From Algoriphagus limi (lineage in GTDB: Bacteria; Bacteroidota; Bacteroidia; Cytophagales; Cyclobacteriaceae): a DNA stretch of 64,000 nucleotides. The notes below the pieces were generated by a model. It was not told where the DNA came from, searched no databases, and saw only the letters and a list, made by a program, of their open reading frames with translations. Numbering within the stretch: the stretch's first letter is position 1; each line of letters opens with the position of its first letter. Location: positions 285,677 through 349,676 of the forward strand of contig NZ_JANWGH010000003.1 in NCBI RefSeq assembly GCF_024919275.1. Direction: 5' to 3'. Positions 25,523-33,419 of the stretch are shown one piece after another. The translations under genes and the position numbers were made by a program.

Positions 25523-26363
25523 TTCTAAAGAAGCAGATTTCTTTCTTGTTAGGTCTTTTTTTGTCCTTGCCTTAGGCTTACTGATTCCAACCATTTCACT
25601 TGGCCAAAGCCTTTCCCAAAAGCTTTCTGATAATTCCTTATCTGTCGTTTCTCATCGTGGAGTAATTGATGGAGAGACTTTGGAGAATTCTCTTTTTGGG
25701 ATCAAAAAAGCATATGAAAGCGGCGTTGACTTTTTTGAAATAGATGTCAGAAAAGGAGGGGATGGGGAACTTTATCTTTTACACGATGCAACTTTGGACC
25801 GGACAACGAATGGGAATGGTCCAATAGTCGGGAAAACCGCAGAAGAACTTCAACAAATAAGATTAACAGGCTCAGGTGAGCTACTTCCTAGATTTTCTCA
25901 ATTGCTGGAATTTGCCCAAGAAAATCAAATCTATTTGATGCTAGATGTCAAAGAGCCCATTCTTGAGGAAGTGTTGGGTATGGTTCAGGATTATGACCTT
26001 TCCGATCGGTGTCTGGTTTTGACTTTTGCAAGAGACAGAGCAAGTGAAGCTCATCAGATTCCAGGTGAATTTTTGATTTCTGTTTTAGTAAACGGAGCCG
26101 AGGACCTTGCCTATTATCAAAAGCTTTTTACTGAGAGGGAATTTTTGGCTTATGTTTCTAAAGAAGCTCCGATTGAGTTGTATCAATTGGTTCGCGATCA
26201 TTCTATTCCCATTGTGACCGATGTGATGGGAGCAATTGATGAGCAAGCACAAATTGATAAAGGAAAAACTTATCGCTCTTTTCAGGAAGTTCGTCAAGCC
26301 TCGGTAATAGTGAGCGATTTCCCCATATTGCTTCGAGATCAGCTTAGATATGGACTCAAATAG
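25509..26363 (+). CDS. Exported glycerophosphodiester phosphodiesterase
   Basis: 284 residues. A hydrophobic signal (FFVLALGLLIPTISLGQ) is followed by a GDPD TIM barrel. Catalytic motifs are SHRG...ENS and FFEIDVRK...LHDATLDRTTNG. It hydrolyses glycerophosphodiesters to glycerol-3-phosphate plus alcohol, probably in the periplasm. The start may be ATG 25497 or 25509; both overlap the UPF0158 gene, and the latter gives the shorter signal. Confidence 0.88.
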   Translation: MLRTNSKEADFFLVRSFFVLALGLLIPTISLGQSLSQKLSDNSLSVVSHRGVIDGETLENSLFGIKKAYESGVDFFEIDVRKGGDGELYLLHDATLDRTTNGNGPIVGKTAEELQQIRLTGSGELLPRFSQLLEFAQENQIYLMLDVKEPILEEVLGMVQDYDLSDRCLVLTFARDRASEAHQIPGEFLISVLVNGAEDLAYYQKLFTEREFLAYVSKEAPIELYQLVRDHSIPIVTDVMGAIDEQAQIDKGKTYRSFQEVRQASVIVSDFPILLRDQLRYGLK

Positions 26364-26435
26364 CCCATTCTTACTATTTTTTCTTTCTGCTTTTTGTTAG
26401 TATTTTAAGTGTAACTTTTTAAAAATCAGCATAAA

Positions 26436-26939
26436 ATGTTCTTCGATCCAAACATCACAGTTAGAAATGACTTGCAGCCTGGGGATCTTGGGCAAGTCGC
26501 TGCATTACATGGCAGAATTTACTTTGAAGAGCATGGGTTTGGGATGGGCTTTGAGGCCTATGTGATGGAAAGTCTTTTGGAATTCTATAGACAGTATAAC
26601 CCTAATCGGGATCGGGTATGGGTCGTAGAAAGAGAAGGTAAAATGATCGGCTTTTTACTACTGATGCATAGACAGGATATTCAAGCTCAGCTTCGATATT
26701 TTATTTTGGAGAAGCCCTATCGAGGAATGGGTTTAGGAAAAAAGCTGATGGAAGAATGGATGGATTTTTACCGGGAAAAAGGCTACAAAGGAGCTTTTTT
26801 ATATACGACATCCGGATTGGATCCTGCGGTAAGCCTTTATGAGCGATTTGGATTTCGAAAGGTCAGCCAAATCAAATCCAGAAATTTTGGGGTTCCATTA
26901 TTAGAAATGCTATATCGACTAGATTCAGAGAAGGACTAG
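26436..26939 (+). CDS. GNAT family N-acetyltransferase
   Basis: 167 residues. The acetyl-CoA loop is RGMGLGKKLMEEWM near 97-110, preceded by the strand AQLRYFILEKPYRG, and the late SLYERFGFRKV motif is near 135. The acceptor is unknown. It is a single gene with a bidirectional terminator after it. Confidence 0.9.
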   Translation: MFFDPNITVRNDLQPGDLGQVAALHGRIYFEEHGFGMGFEAYVMESLLEFYRQYNPNRDRVWVVEREGKMIGFLLLMHRQDIQAQLRYFILEKPYRGMGLGKKLMEEWMDFYREKGYKGAFLYTTSGLDPAVSLYERFGFRKVSQIKSRNFGVPLLEMLYRLDSEKD

Positions 26940-26961
26940 TTATTCCTTTTTTTCGCCAAAT

Positions 26962-26994
26962 AAAAAACCGGAACCAATTGGTGGCTCCGGTTTT
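26962..26994. terminator. Bidirectional terminator
   Basis: aaaaccgga / tccggtttt stem around a 12-nt middle that can pair further. A run of A before it and T after it would serve both convergent genes. Confidence 0.8.
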
Positions 26995-27017
26995 CACTTT
27001 TAATAGGGTGTTGGTTC

Positions 27018-27380
27018 TTAGGATGCTGAACTCAACAATTCTTTTTGGATCACTTCTTCCAAGATATGCTTAGGCAAAGCTCCAGCTTGCATCATTGGTT
27101 GCTTATCCATTGGGATAAAGAGGATGCTTGGAATGCTTCGGATTTGGAAGACAGCTGCTAGTTCCTGTTCCACCTCAGTATCTACTTTGTAGATGACGAT
27201 ATCTGGATTTTCATTTGCCAATTCTTCTAGGATAGGGGCTACCATTTTGCATGGACCACACCAATCCGCATAGAAGTCTATGATGGCAGGCTTATCACCT
27301 TTGAATTTCCATTCTCTTTCGGTGGTATAATCAAATACTTCGTCTTTGAATTTCTGGGTTGTTAGTTTTACAGTAGGCAT
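27018..27380 (-). CDS. Thioredoxin
   Basis: 120 residues with the WCGPC active site (C41, C44) and the cis-Pro loop RSIPSILFIP. It reduces protein disulfides and possibly persulfides. The N-terminal extension VFDYTTEREWKFKGDKP is longer than in TrxA, matching a second thioredoxin type seen in Bacteroidetes. Start ATG 27380 is chosen because a -7 element sits at 27401-27408, so an ATG at 27419 would lie upstream of the transcript. A perfect 6-4-6 dyad lies at 27430-27445. Confidence 0.93.
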   Translation of the reverse strand: MPTVKLTTQKFKDEVFDYTTEREWKFKGDKPAIIDFYADWCGPCKMVAPILEELANENPDIVIYKVDTEVEQELAAVFQIRSIPSILFIPMDKQPMMQAGALPKHILEEVIQKELLSSAS

Positions 27381-27400
27381 AACAGTTTCATTTTGTGGTG

Positions 27401-27445
27401 TAAAAGTAAGGATATGCATTGGAAACTGCTGTAACCCATGTTACA
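27401..27445 (-). promoter_or_regulatory. Thioredoxin promoter with Crp/Fnr-type dyad
   Basis: On the minus strand, TACTTTTA (27408-27401; one base off TAnnTTTG) lies 22 bp from the dyad TGTAAC-CCAT-GTTACA (27430-27445). The dyad centre is about 41-42 bp upstream of the expected transcription start, the position used by class II activators of the Crp/Fnr family. Confidence 0.6.
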
Positions 27446-27562
27446 TAATACCTTGGGGCCTTGTTGAACTATATACGAGCTGTTTATGGAGTCGCTTAGA
27501 TTTTTGCTTTTTGGAGAGTTGAAAAAAGTTTAATTTGGGATGGAAGATTATATTCATACTCC

Positions 27563-27859
27563 ATGAATAAAGAACAGAAGACCTATCCGAAAGGCTATTT
27601 TATTATTCTAGGAACGCTGTTGGGCTTGCCTTTTGGAATAGCTTTTTCCTTAGCTATTGGGAATTTTGCATTTGTAGGTACGGGAATGGCGATTGGACTT
27701 CCGATAGGGATTGCATTGGAAGAAAAGTATAAGAAGGAAGGTAGAATTAGAGAGGATCAACCTGGTCAAAGCCAAATGAGACAGAGGTTTTTACTTTTGT
27801 TTTTGGGAATTACTCTGGCTTTAGTGGTTATTACGATTTCTTACTTGAAGTACAAATAA
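27563..27859 (+). CDS. Small membrane protein of unknown function
   Basis: 98 residues with three hydrophobic segments: about 12-32 (FIILGTLLGLPFGIAFSLAI), 34-50 (glycine-rich) and 75-94. Between the second and third is a charged stretch (EEKYKKEGRIREDQ). I do not recognise a family. Codon use and an intact frame support a real gene; it sits alone between thioredoxin and carB. Confidence 0.65.
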   Translation: MNKEQKTYPKGYFIILGTLLGLPFGIAFSLAIGNFAFVGTGMAIGLPIGIALEEKYKKEGRIREDQPGQSQMRQRFLLLFLGITLALVVITISYLKYK

Positions 27860-27934
27860 CTCGATTGCGAGGATTTATTTTGGGAGTTCGGGTACTTTCA
27901 TCATTCTTTACCATGAGCCTTCGGAATAATTTTC

Positions 27935-27942
27935 TAATTTTG
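27935..27942 (+). promoter_or_regulatory. -7 element TAATTTTG for carB
   Basis: An exact TAnnTTTG match 48 bp before the carB ATG. Confidence 0.6.
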
Positions 27943-27989
27943 CCCCAATTTGGACTTAAGTAAAAATATCCTCTCAACTCACCTTTCAA

Positions 27990-30809
27990 ATGCCTAAAGA
28001 CAGTAGCATCAAGCACGTTCTCATTATCGGTTCAGGTCCCATCGTCATTGGTCAAGCTTGTGAATTTGATTATTCCGGTTCTCAAGCTGCTCGATCACTT
28101 CGGGAAGAAGGAATTACCGTCACCCTGATCAATTCCAACCCGGCGACAATCATGACAGATCCAGTTACCGCAGATAATGTTTACCTGCTGCCTCTGGAAA
28201 AGAAATCAATCAGAAAAATTTTAACTGACCACCCGGATATCGATGCTGTTCTGCCGACCATGGGTGGTCAAACTGCATTAAACCTAGCCATTGATTGTGA
28301 AAATGCTGGAATTTGGAAGCATCACAATGTACGGATGATCGGTGTAGATATTGATGCGATTGATACTGCCGAAAACCGCGAAAAATTCAAGGAATTGATG
28401 GAAAAGATCGGGGTAGGTGTTTGTAAAGGTGCAACAGCTACTTCCTTCCTTCAAGGCAAAGAAATCGCTCAGGAAATTGGATTTCCATTGATTATTCGAG
28501 CTTCCTATACATTAGGTGGAGCAGGAGGTGCTTTTGTAGAAACAAAAGAAGAATTTGAAAAAGCGCTTTCAGCTGGTTTGCAAGCTTCACCTGTTCATGA
28601 GGTATTGATCGAGCAAAGTATCCTTGGCTGGAAAGAGTATGAGTTGGAGGTGATGCGGGACAATATCGGGAACATGATTGTAATCTGTTCTATCGAAAAC
28701 TTTGACCCGATGGGTGTACATACGGGAGACTCCATTACGGTGGCTCCAGCGATGACACTACCTGATACGGTATATCAGCGCATGCGAAATTATGCGATTA
28801 CCATGATGAACTCCATCGGTAATTTTGCAGGAGGATGTAATGTGCAGTTTGCTGTAAGTCCAGACAATCAAGAAATTATTGGTATTGAAATTAATCCACG
28901 GGTTTCCCGTTCCTCGGCCTTGGCTTCCAAAGCTACTGGATACCCAATCGCCAAAGTGGCAGCTAAGCTAGCAATCGGCTACAATTTGGATGAACTTTCC
29001 AACTCTATTACTGGCACCACTTCAGCATTTTTTGAACCATCTATCGACTATGTCATCGTAAAAATCCCAAGATGGAACTTTGATAAGTTCAAGGGCTCTG
29101 ACCGTCGATTGGGACTTTCTATGAAGGCCGTTGGGGAAGTGATGGGTATTGGAAGAAACTTCCAGGAGGCACTTCAGAAAGCTTGTCAATCTTTAGAAAT
29201 AAAGAGAAATGGCTTGGGCGCTGATGGTAAAGAACTTCGGGATCAGGAGAAAATCCTTTACTCATTGGCGAATCCAAGCTGGAACCGTCTTTTCCATGTT
29301 TATGATGCCTTTAAGCTTGGGATTTCTTTCCGAACCATTCAAGATTTGACCAAAATCGATAAATGGTTCTTGAAGCAGATTGAGGAATTGATTCATTTGG
29401 AAGCAGAGATTGAGAAATATACAATTGAGAATATTCCTCACGAGGTCATGGACTTAGCAAAGAAGAAAGGCTACGCCGATCGTCAGATTGCTCACCTGTT
29501 GGGATGTTTGGAGAGCGAAGTCTTCAACAAGCGCTACATGGAAATGGGCATCAAGCGAGTATACAAACTTGTAGACACCTGTGCGGCGGAATTTGAAGCT
29601 CAGACGCCTTACTATTATTCCTCTTTCGGAGAAGAGAATGAGTCAATCCGAACAGACAAAAAGAAAGTAGTGGTATTAGGATCAGGTCCTAATCGAGTTG
29701 GTCAGGGGATCGAATTTGACTACTCCTGCGTGCATGGAGTCTTGGCTGCAAAAGAATGTGGCTATGAGACCATCATGATCAACTGTAACCCTGAGACTGT
29801 TTCCACAGATTTTGACGTAGCAGATAAATTATACTTCGAACCGGTATTCTGGGAGCATATTTATGAAATCATCCTTCATGAGAAACCGGAAGGTGTAATC
29901 GTACAGCTTGGTGGTCAGACAGCCTTGAAGTTGGCTGAGAAGCTTGATAAATACGGAATCAAAATCATCGGAACCAGCTTTGAAGCGTTGGACTTGGCGG
30001 AGGATAGAGGTTTGTTTTCCACCCTATTGAAGGAAAATAATGTACCTTATCCTGAGTTTGGTACGATTCATAATACTGACGAAGCATTGGAGCTTTGCAA
30101 AAAGATCGGCTTCCCACTTTTGGTGCGTCCAAGTTATGTCTTAGGTGGTCAAGGGATGAAAATTGTGATCAATGAGAAAGAACTTGAGGAGCATGTGGTC
30201 AATGTCTTGAAAGACATTCCAAACAACGAGATTCTTTTGGATCACTTCTTGGAAGGCGCAATTGAAGCGGAAGCTGATGCGATTTGTGATGGTGAAAATG
30301 TATACATCATCGGAATCATGCAGCATATCGAGCCTGCCGGTATCCACTCCGGAGATTCCTATGCGGTTCTTCCTCCATACAATTTGGGAGATTTAGTGAT
30401 TCGACAAATTGAAACTTACACAGAGCGAATTGCTTTGGCTTTGAAAACCAAAGGCCTGATTAATATTCAGTTTGCAATCAAAAATGACAAGGTATATGTG
30501 ATCGAAGCCAACCCAAGAGCTTCCCGAACCGTTCCATTTATTTGCAAAGCATATCAGGAGCCTTATGTGAATTACGCTACGAAGGTGATGCTTGGCGAGA
30601 AAAAAGTGACGGATTTTGAATTCAATCCGGTGAAGAAGGGTTATGCTATCAAGGAACCTGTTTTCTCATTCCATAAATTCCCGAATGTGAATAAGGAATT
30701 GGGTCCTGAAATGAAGTCCACCGGAGAGGCGATTTACTTTATCGATGATCTCATGGACGATTATTTCCTTAAAATCTACTCAGAGCGTAATCTTTATTTG
30801 AGTAGATAA
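27990..30809 (+). CDS. carB: Carbamoyl-phosphate synthase large subunit, without the allosteric domain
   Basis: 939 residues. It makes carbamoyl phosphate for pyrimidines and arginine. Two homologous ATP-grasp synthetase units are visible, one near 1-400 (start HVLIIGSGPIVIGQACEFDYSG) and one near 550-935 (VVVLGSGPNRVGQGIEFDYSC), joined by the oligomerisation region. The E. coli protein (about 1073 residues) continues with an MGS-like domain binding UMP and ornithine. Here the chain ends right after LGPEMKSTGEAIYFIDD plus 19 residues, so that control domain is absent. No carA is in this window. Confidence 0.97.
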   Translation: MPKDSSIKHVLIIGSGPIVIGQACEFDYSGSQAARSLREEGITVTLINSNPATIMTDPVTADNVYLLPLEKKSIRKILTDHPDIDAVLPTMGGQTALNLAIDCENAGIWKHHNVRMIGVDIDAIDTAENREKFKELMEKIGVGVCKGATATSFLQGKEIAQEIGFPLIIRASYTLGGAGGAFVETKEEFEKALSAGLQASPVHEVLIEQSILGWKEYELEVMRDNIGNMIVICSIENFDPMGVHTGDSITVAPAMTLPDTVYQRMRNYAITMMNSIGNFAGGCNVQFAVSPDNQEIIGIEINPRVSRSSALASKATGYPIAKVAAKLAIGYNLDELSNSITGTTSAFFEPSIDYVIVKIPRWNFDKFKGSDRRLGLSMKAVGEVMGIGRNFQEALQKACQSLEIKRNGLGADGKELRDQEKILYSLANPSWNRLFHVYDAFKLGISFRTIQDLTKIDKWFLKQIEELIHLEAEIEKYTIENIPHEVMDLAKKKGYADRQIAHLLGCLESEVFNKRYMEMGIKRVYKLVDTCAAEFEAQTPYYYSSFGEENESIRTDKKKVVVLGSGPNRVGQGIEFDYSCVHGVLAAKECGYETIMINCNPETVSTDFDVADKLYFEPVFWEHIYEIILHEKPEGVIVQLGGQTALKLAEKLDKYGIKIIGTSFEALDLAEDRGLFSTLLKENNVPYPEFGTIHNTDEALELCKKIGFPLLVRPSYVLGGQGMKIVINEKELEEHVVNVLKDIPNNEILLDHFLEGAIEAEADAICDGENVYIIGIMQHIEPAGIHSGDSYAVLPPYNLGDLVIRQIETYTERIALALKTKGLINIQFAIKNDKVYVIEANPRASRTVPFICKAYQEPYVNYATKVMLGEKKVTDFEFNPVKKGYAIKEPVFSFHKFPNVNKELGPEMKSTGEAIYFIDDLMDDYFLKIYSERNLYLSR

Positions 30810-30832
30810 TTTCAAAAGAAAAATTCTACGTT

Positions 30833-31090
30833 TTGGTAAAGTTTCTAATAATAGTCTTGGGAGTAGGTTGGTTGCTCGGGCAGCTTATCAGGTACTTTTT
30901 GCGAAGTAAATTAGCGAAGTTTGCTGCTCAGGTGCAGGAAATGGAGCGAGAGCAGCGAAGAGCGCAACAAGCCCAATCTAGGTCAAAAGATGATGTAAAT
31001 GTGGATTATATACCCAAAGATCATCAGAAAAAACGCCAAAAGGATATTGAAGGAGGCGAATATGTCGACTTTGAAGAAGTGAAGGAGTAA
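30833..31090 (+). CDS. DUF4834 family small membrane protein
   Basis: 85 residues from a TTG start. One N-terminal membrane helix (FLIIVLGVGWLLGQLIRYFL) is followed by a basic/Gln-rich helix and a conserved C-terminal tail (VDYIPKDH... GGEYVDFEEVKE) typical of the Bacteroidetes DUF4834 family. It lies 23 bp after carB. Its stop codon is in the loop of a terminator hairpin. Function unknown. Confidence 0.78.
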   Translation: MVKFLIIVLGVGWLLGQLIRYFLRSKLAKFAAQVQEMEREQRRAQQAQSRSKDDVNVDYIPKDHQKKRQKDIEGGEYVDFEEVKE

Positions 31091-31107
31091 TCCTTCACTT
31101 TTTTTAT
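31077..31107 (+). terminator. Terminator overlapping the DUF4834 stop codon
   Basis: AAGTGAAGGA / TCCTTCACTT perfect stem with a GTAA loop (the loop holds the TAA stop), then seven T. Confidence 0.88.
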
Positions 31108-32294
31108 TCCACGATTCTTTTACACCGGAATACCTGATAACCCTTTAAGGTTTTGGTTCCAATTAGGTATTCTTCTCCACCGTCTTTAAGGCCTAATTTT
31201 TTTCTGAGTTCTTCAGCTCCCAAGGAATAATTTCTGGTGAGCACATTTGCCTTACCATTGGGGATTATTTTCTGAATGTCTTTTTTTCTTGGAGATACTT
31301 CTTCGATGATTTCAAAAACTTTTCCCGGGATATTTTGAGGTTGGTTTGAGGAGGTATAGAGGTGGCTGTTGCTTTCTAATTTTTTCAAGCTAAAGCGTTC
31401 TCCAAACAGTTTAAAAGCGCCTGCCTTTAAAATTCCGCTAATTGGTTCGATAAGATAATTCTCCGGTTCTCCAAAATCAGAAACTGCCTGCTCCTCTTCA
31501 TCCTGATAAAATAGGAAGGGAGGATACCCTGATTCCAAATCATAAACCTCAATTTTTTTGGCTGCGATTTCGTCTGATTTAGACCAATGAAGCAGTAGTT
31601 CCTTCACTTCATTTTTTACCGAAACGACGGTTATTTTTTGAATTTCAGGAAAGGTTTTCCAGACCTGAGTAACATCCAACATGGGGGAGTATTTGAGTAG
31701 AATTTTAGAAGCTTTGGATGTTAGAAGTTTCCATGCTTCTACCAGATTTGGTTCACAATCCTCCAGCTTGTACAATTTCTGATTTCCTTTTCCCCGTCTT
31801 GCCGGATCGGCATAAATCAAATCAAATGATTCTTCGCTTTTCTCTAGGAATTCAAGTCCGTCACCCAAGTGGAAATCAAATTTTCTAGGAGCTAATTGCT
31901 CTAAATTATGTCGTGTTATCTCAAAAAGTTCATCCTGTTGCTCACAATAGACAGCTTTTTCAAAGCCTTTGCTGAGATAATAAGAATCTACCCCTAAACC
32001 TCCTGTGAGGTCAAGCATATTCTTTCCCGATAATTTTTGAGCTTTGAAATGAGCGGTAAGTTCCGAACTGCTTTGTTCGAGTGGAATAGTGCCCGGGAAA
32101 AAAATGGATGGATTGGCAGTCCATTCGGGTAATTTCCTTTTCAGGCTTTTTCTTGCAGCAATTTGTTGAACTGCAGCCTGAAGGTCAAAATTTACTTTGC
32201 CATGATATTTTAATCGAATTTGTACAGGATCATCTTGAAGATGGTCCTGCACAAATTGTTGGAATTCAGCGCTATGAAATTCGCTGAAATCCAT
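31104..32294 (-). CDS. Class I SAM methyltransferase with THUMP-like domain
   Basis: 396 residues. The methyltransferase core is near 95-240, with motif I DLTGGLGVDSYYLS and a catalytic-type YADPARR motif. A C-terminal region ends in the THUMP-like segment (ARNYSLGAEELRKKLG-like text). It probably modifies RNA. Its start codon shares one base with the asd stop, so it is translated with asd. Confidence 0.85.
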   Translation of the reverse strand: MDFSEFHSAEFQQFVQDHLQDDPVQIRLKYHGKVNFDLQAAVQQIAARKSLKRKLPEWTANPSIFFPGTIPLEQSSSELTAHFKAQKLSGKNMLDLTGGLGVDSYYLSKGFEKAVYCEQQDELFEITRHNLEQLAPRKFDFHLGDGLEFLEKSEESFDLIYADPARRGKGNQKLYKLEDCEPNLVEAWKLLTSKASKILLKYSPMLDVTQVWKTFPEIQKITVVSVKNEVKELLLHWSKSDEIAAKKIEVYDLESGYPPFLFYQDEEEQAVSDFGEPENYLIEPISGILKAGAFKLFGERFSLKKLESNSHLYTSSNQPQNIPGKVFEIIEEVSPRKKDIQKIIPNGKANVLTRNYSLGAEELRKKLGLKDGGEEYLIGTKTLKGYQVFRCKRIVE

Positions 32295-33283
32295 TAAAAC
32301 AAGCCTTCTGCAACCAAATATTCCGCGATCTGAACTGCATTGGTAGCAGCGCCTTTCCGAAGGTTATCCGCCACAATCCACATATTCAAAGTGTTTGGCT
32401 GGGACTCATCTCTTCGAAGACGTCCAACGAATACCTCGTCACGCTTATGCGCTGTGATTGGCATTGGGTATAATAAATTTGCCGGGTCATCCTGAACAAC
32501 CACTCCAGGAGTTTCGGAAAGAAGCTTGCGAACTTCATCCATATCAAAGTCCTCTTTGAATTCCACATTGACAGATTCCGAATGTCCTCCTATGGTAGGG
32601 ATTCGGACCGTAGTGGCGGTCACAGCAATGCTATCGTCACCAAAAATCTTTTTGGTTTCGTTGATCATTTTCATTTCCTCCTTGGTGTATCCATTAGGTT
32701 GGAATACATCGATATGAGGAAGGACATTCATGTCAATTTTGTATGGATAAACCATTTCAGGCTCTTCTCCAGCTCGCTCTGCCATCATTTGATCTACAGC
32801 GGCTTTTCCGGTACCCGTCACAGACTGATAGGTAGAGACTACAATTCGTTTGATTCCATATCGCTGACGCAAAGGCTCCAAGGCCAATACCATTTGAATG
32901 GTAGAACAATTCGGGTTGGCTATAATCTTGTCCCCGGCACTGAGTTCTTTGGCGTTGATTTCAGGAACTACCAATTTTTTGGTTGGGTCCATTCTCCATG
33001 CTGAAGAATTGTCAACAACAGTGGTTCCTACTGCTGCAAATTTCGGAGCCCATTCAAGGGAAGTTCCACCACCAGCTGAGAAAATTGCGATCTGAGGCTT
33101 TGCAGCTACGGCCTCTTCCAAGCCAATTACTGTAAAGGTTTTGCCTTTAAATTCTATTTGTTTTCCTACTGATCGCTCGGAAGCTACCAATAGCAATTCA
33201 TCATAAGGGAAATTGTGCTCATCAAGCACTTCGAGAATTTCGGAGCCTACTAGTCCAGTAGCTCCAACAACAGCAAGTTTCAT
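32294..33283 (-). CDS. asd: Aspartate-semialdehyde dehydrogenase
   Basis: 329 residues. NADP-binding N-terminus (AVVGATGLVGSEIL), active-site cysteine in ANPNCSTIQ near residue 130, and the GGHSESVNVEF motif near 235. It makes aspartate semialdehyde for lysine/diaminopimelate, threonine and methionine. Start ATG 33283 is supported by the -7 element at 33315-33322, which places the longer frame partly outside the transcript. Confidence 0.96.
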   Translation of the reverse strand: MKLAVVGATGLVGSEILEVLDEHNFPYDELLLVASERSVGKQIEFKGKTFTVIGLEEAVAAKPQIAIFSAGGGTSLEWAPKFAAVGTTVVDNSSAWRMDPTKKLVVPEINAKELSAGDKIIANPNCSTIQMVLALEPLRQRYGIKRIVVSTYQSVTGTGKAAVDQMMAERAGEEPEMVYPYKIDMNVLPHIDVFQPNGYTKEEMKMINETKKIFGDDSIAVTATTVRIPTIGGHSESVNVEFKEDFDMDEVRKLLSETPGVVVQDDPANLLYPMPITAHKRDEVFVGRLRRDESQPNTLNMWIVADNLRKGAATNAVQIAEYLVAEGLF

Positions 33284-33314
33284 ATCCTTGGTTTGATAGG
33301 TTTTATTTGGATTG

Positions 33315-33322
33315 CAAAAGTA
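33315..33322 (-). promoter_or_regulatory. -7 element TACTTTTG for asd
   Basis: An exact TAnnTTTG match on the minus strand, 32 bp before the asd ATG. Confidence 0.6.
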
Positions 33323-33419
33323 AGAGTCTTCGCTCATTTTCAGGGGAATACTTTAAAAAATCCTTCTTTTTCATTTAAAAATTCTTTTATATTTTTAGTC
33401 AATACTTTTTTTAGGGTTT

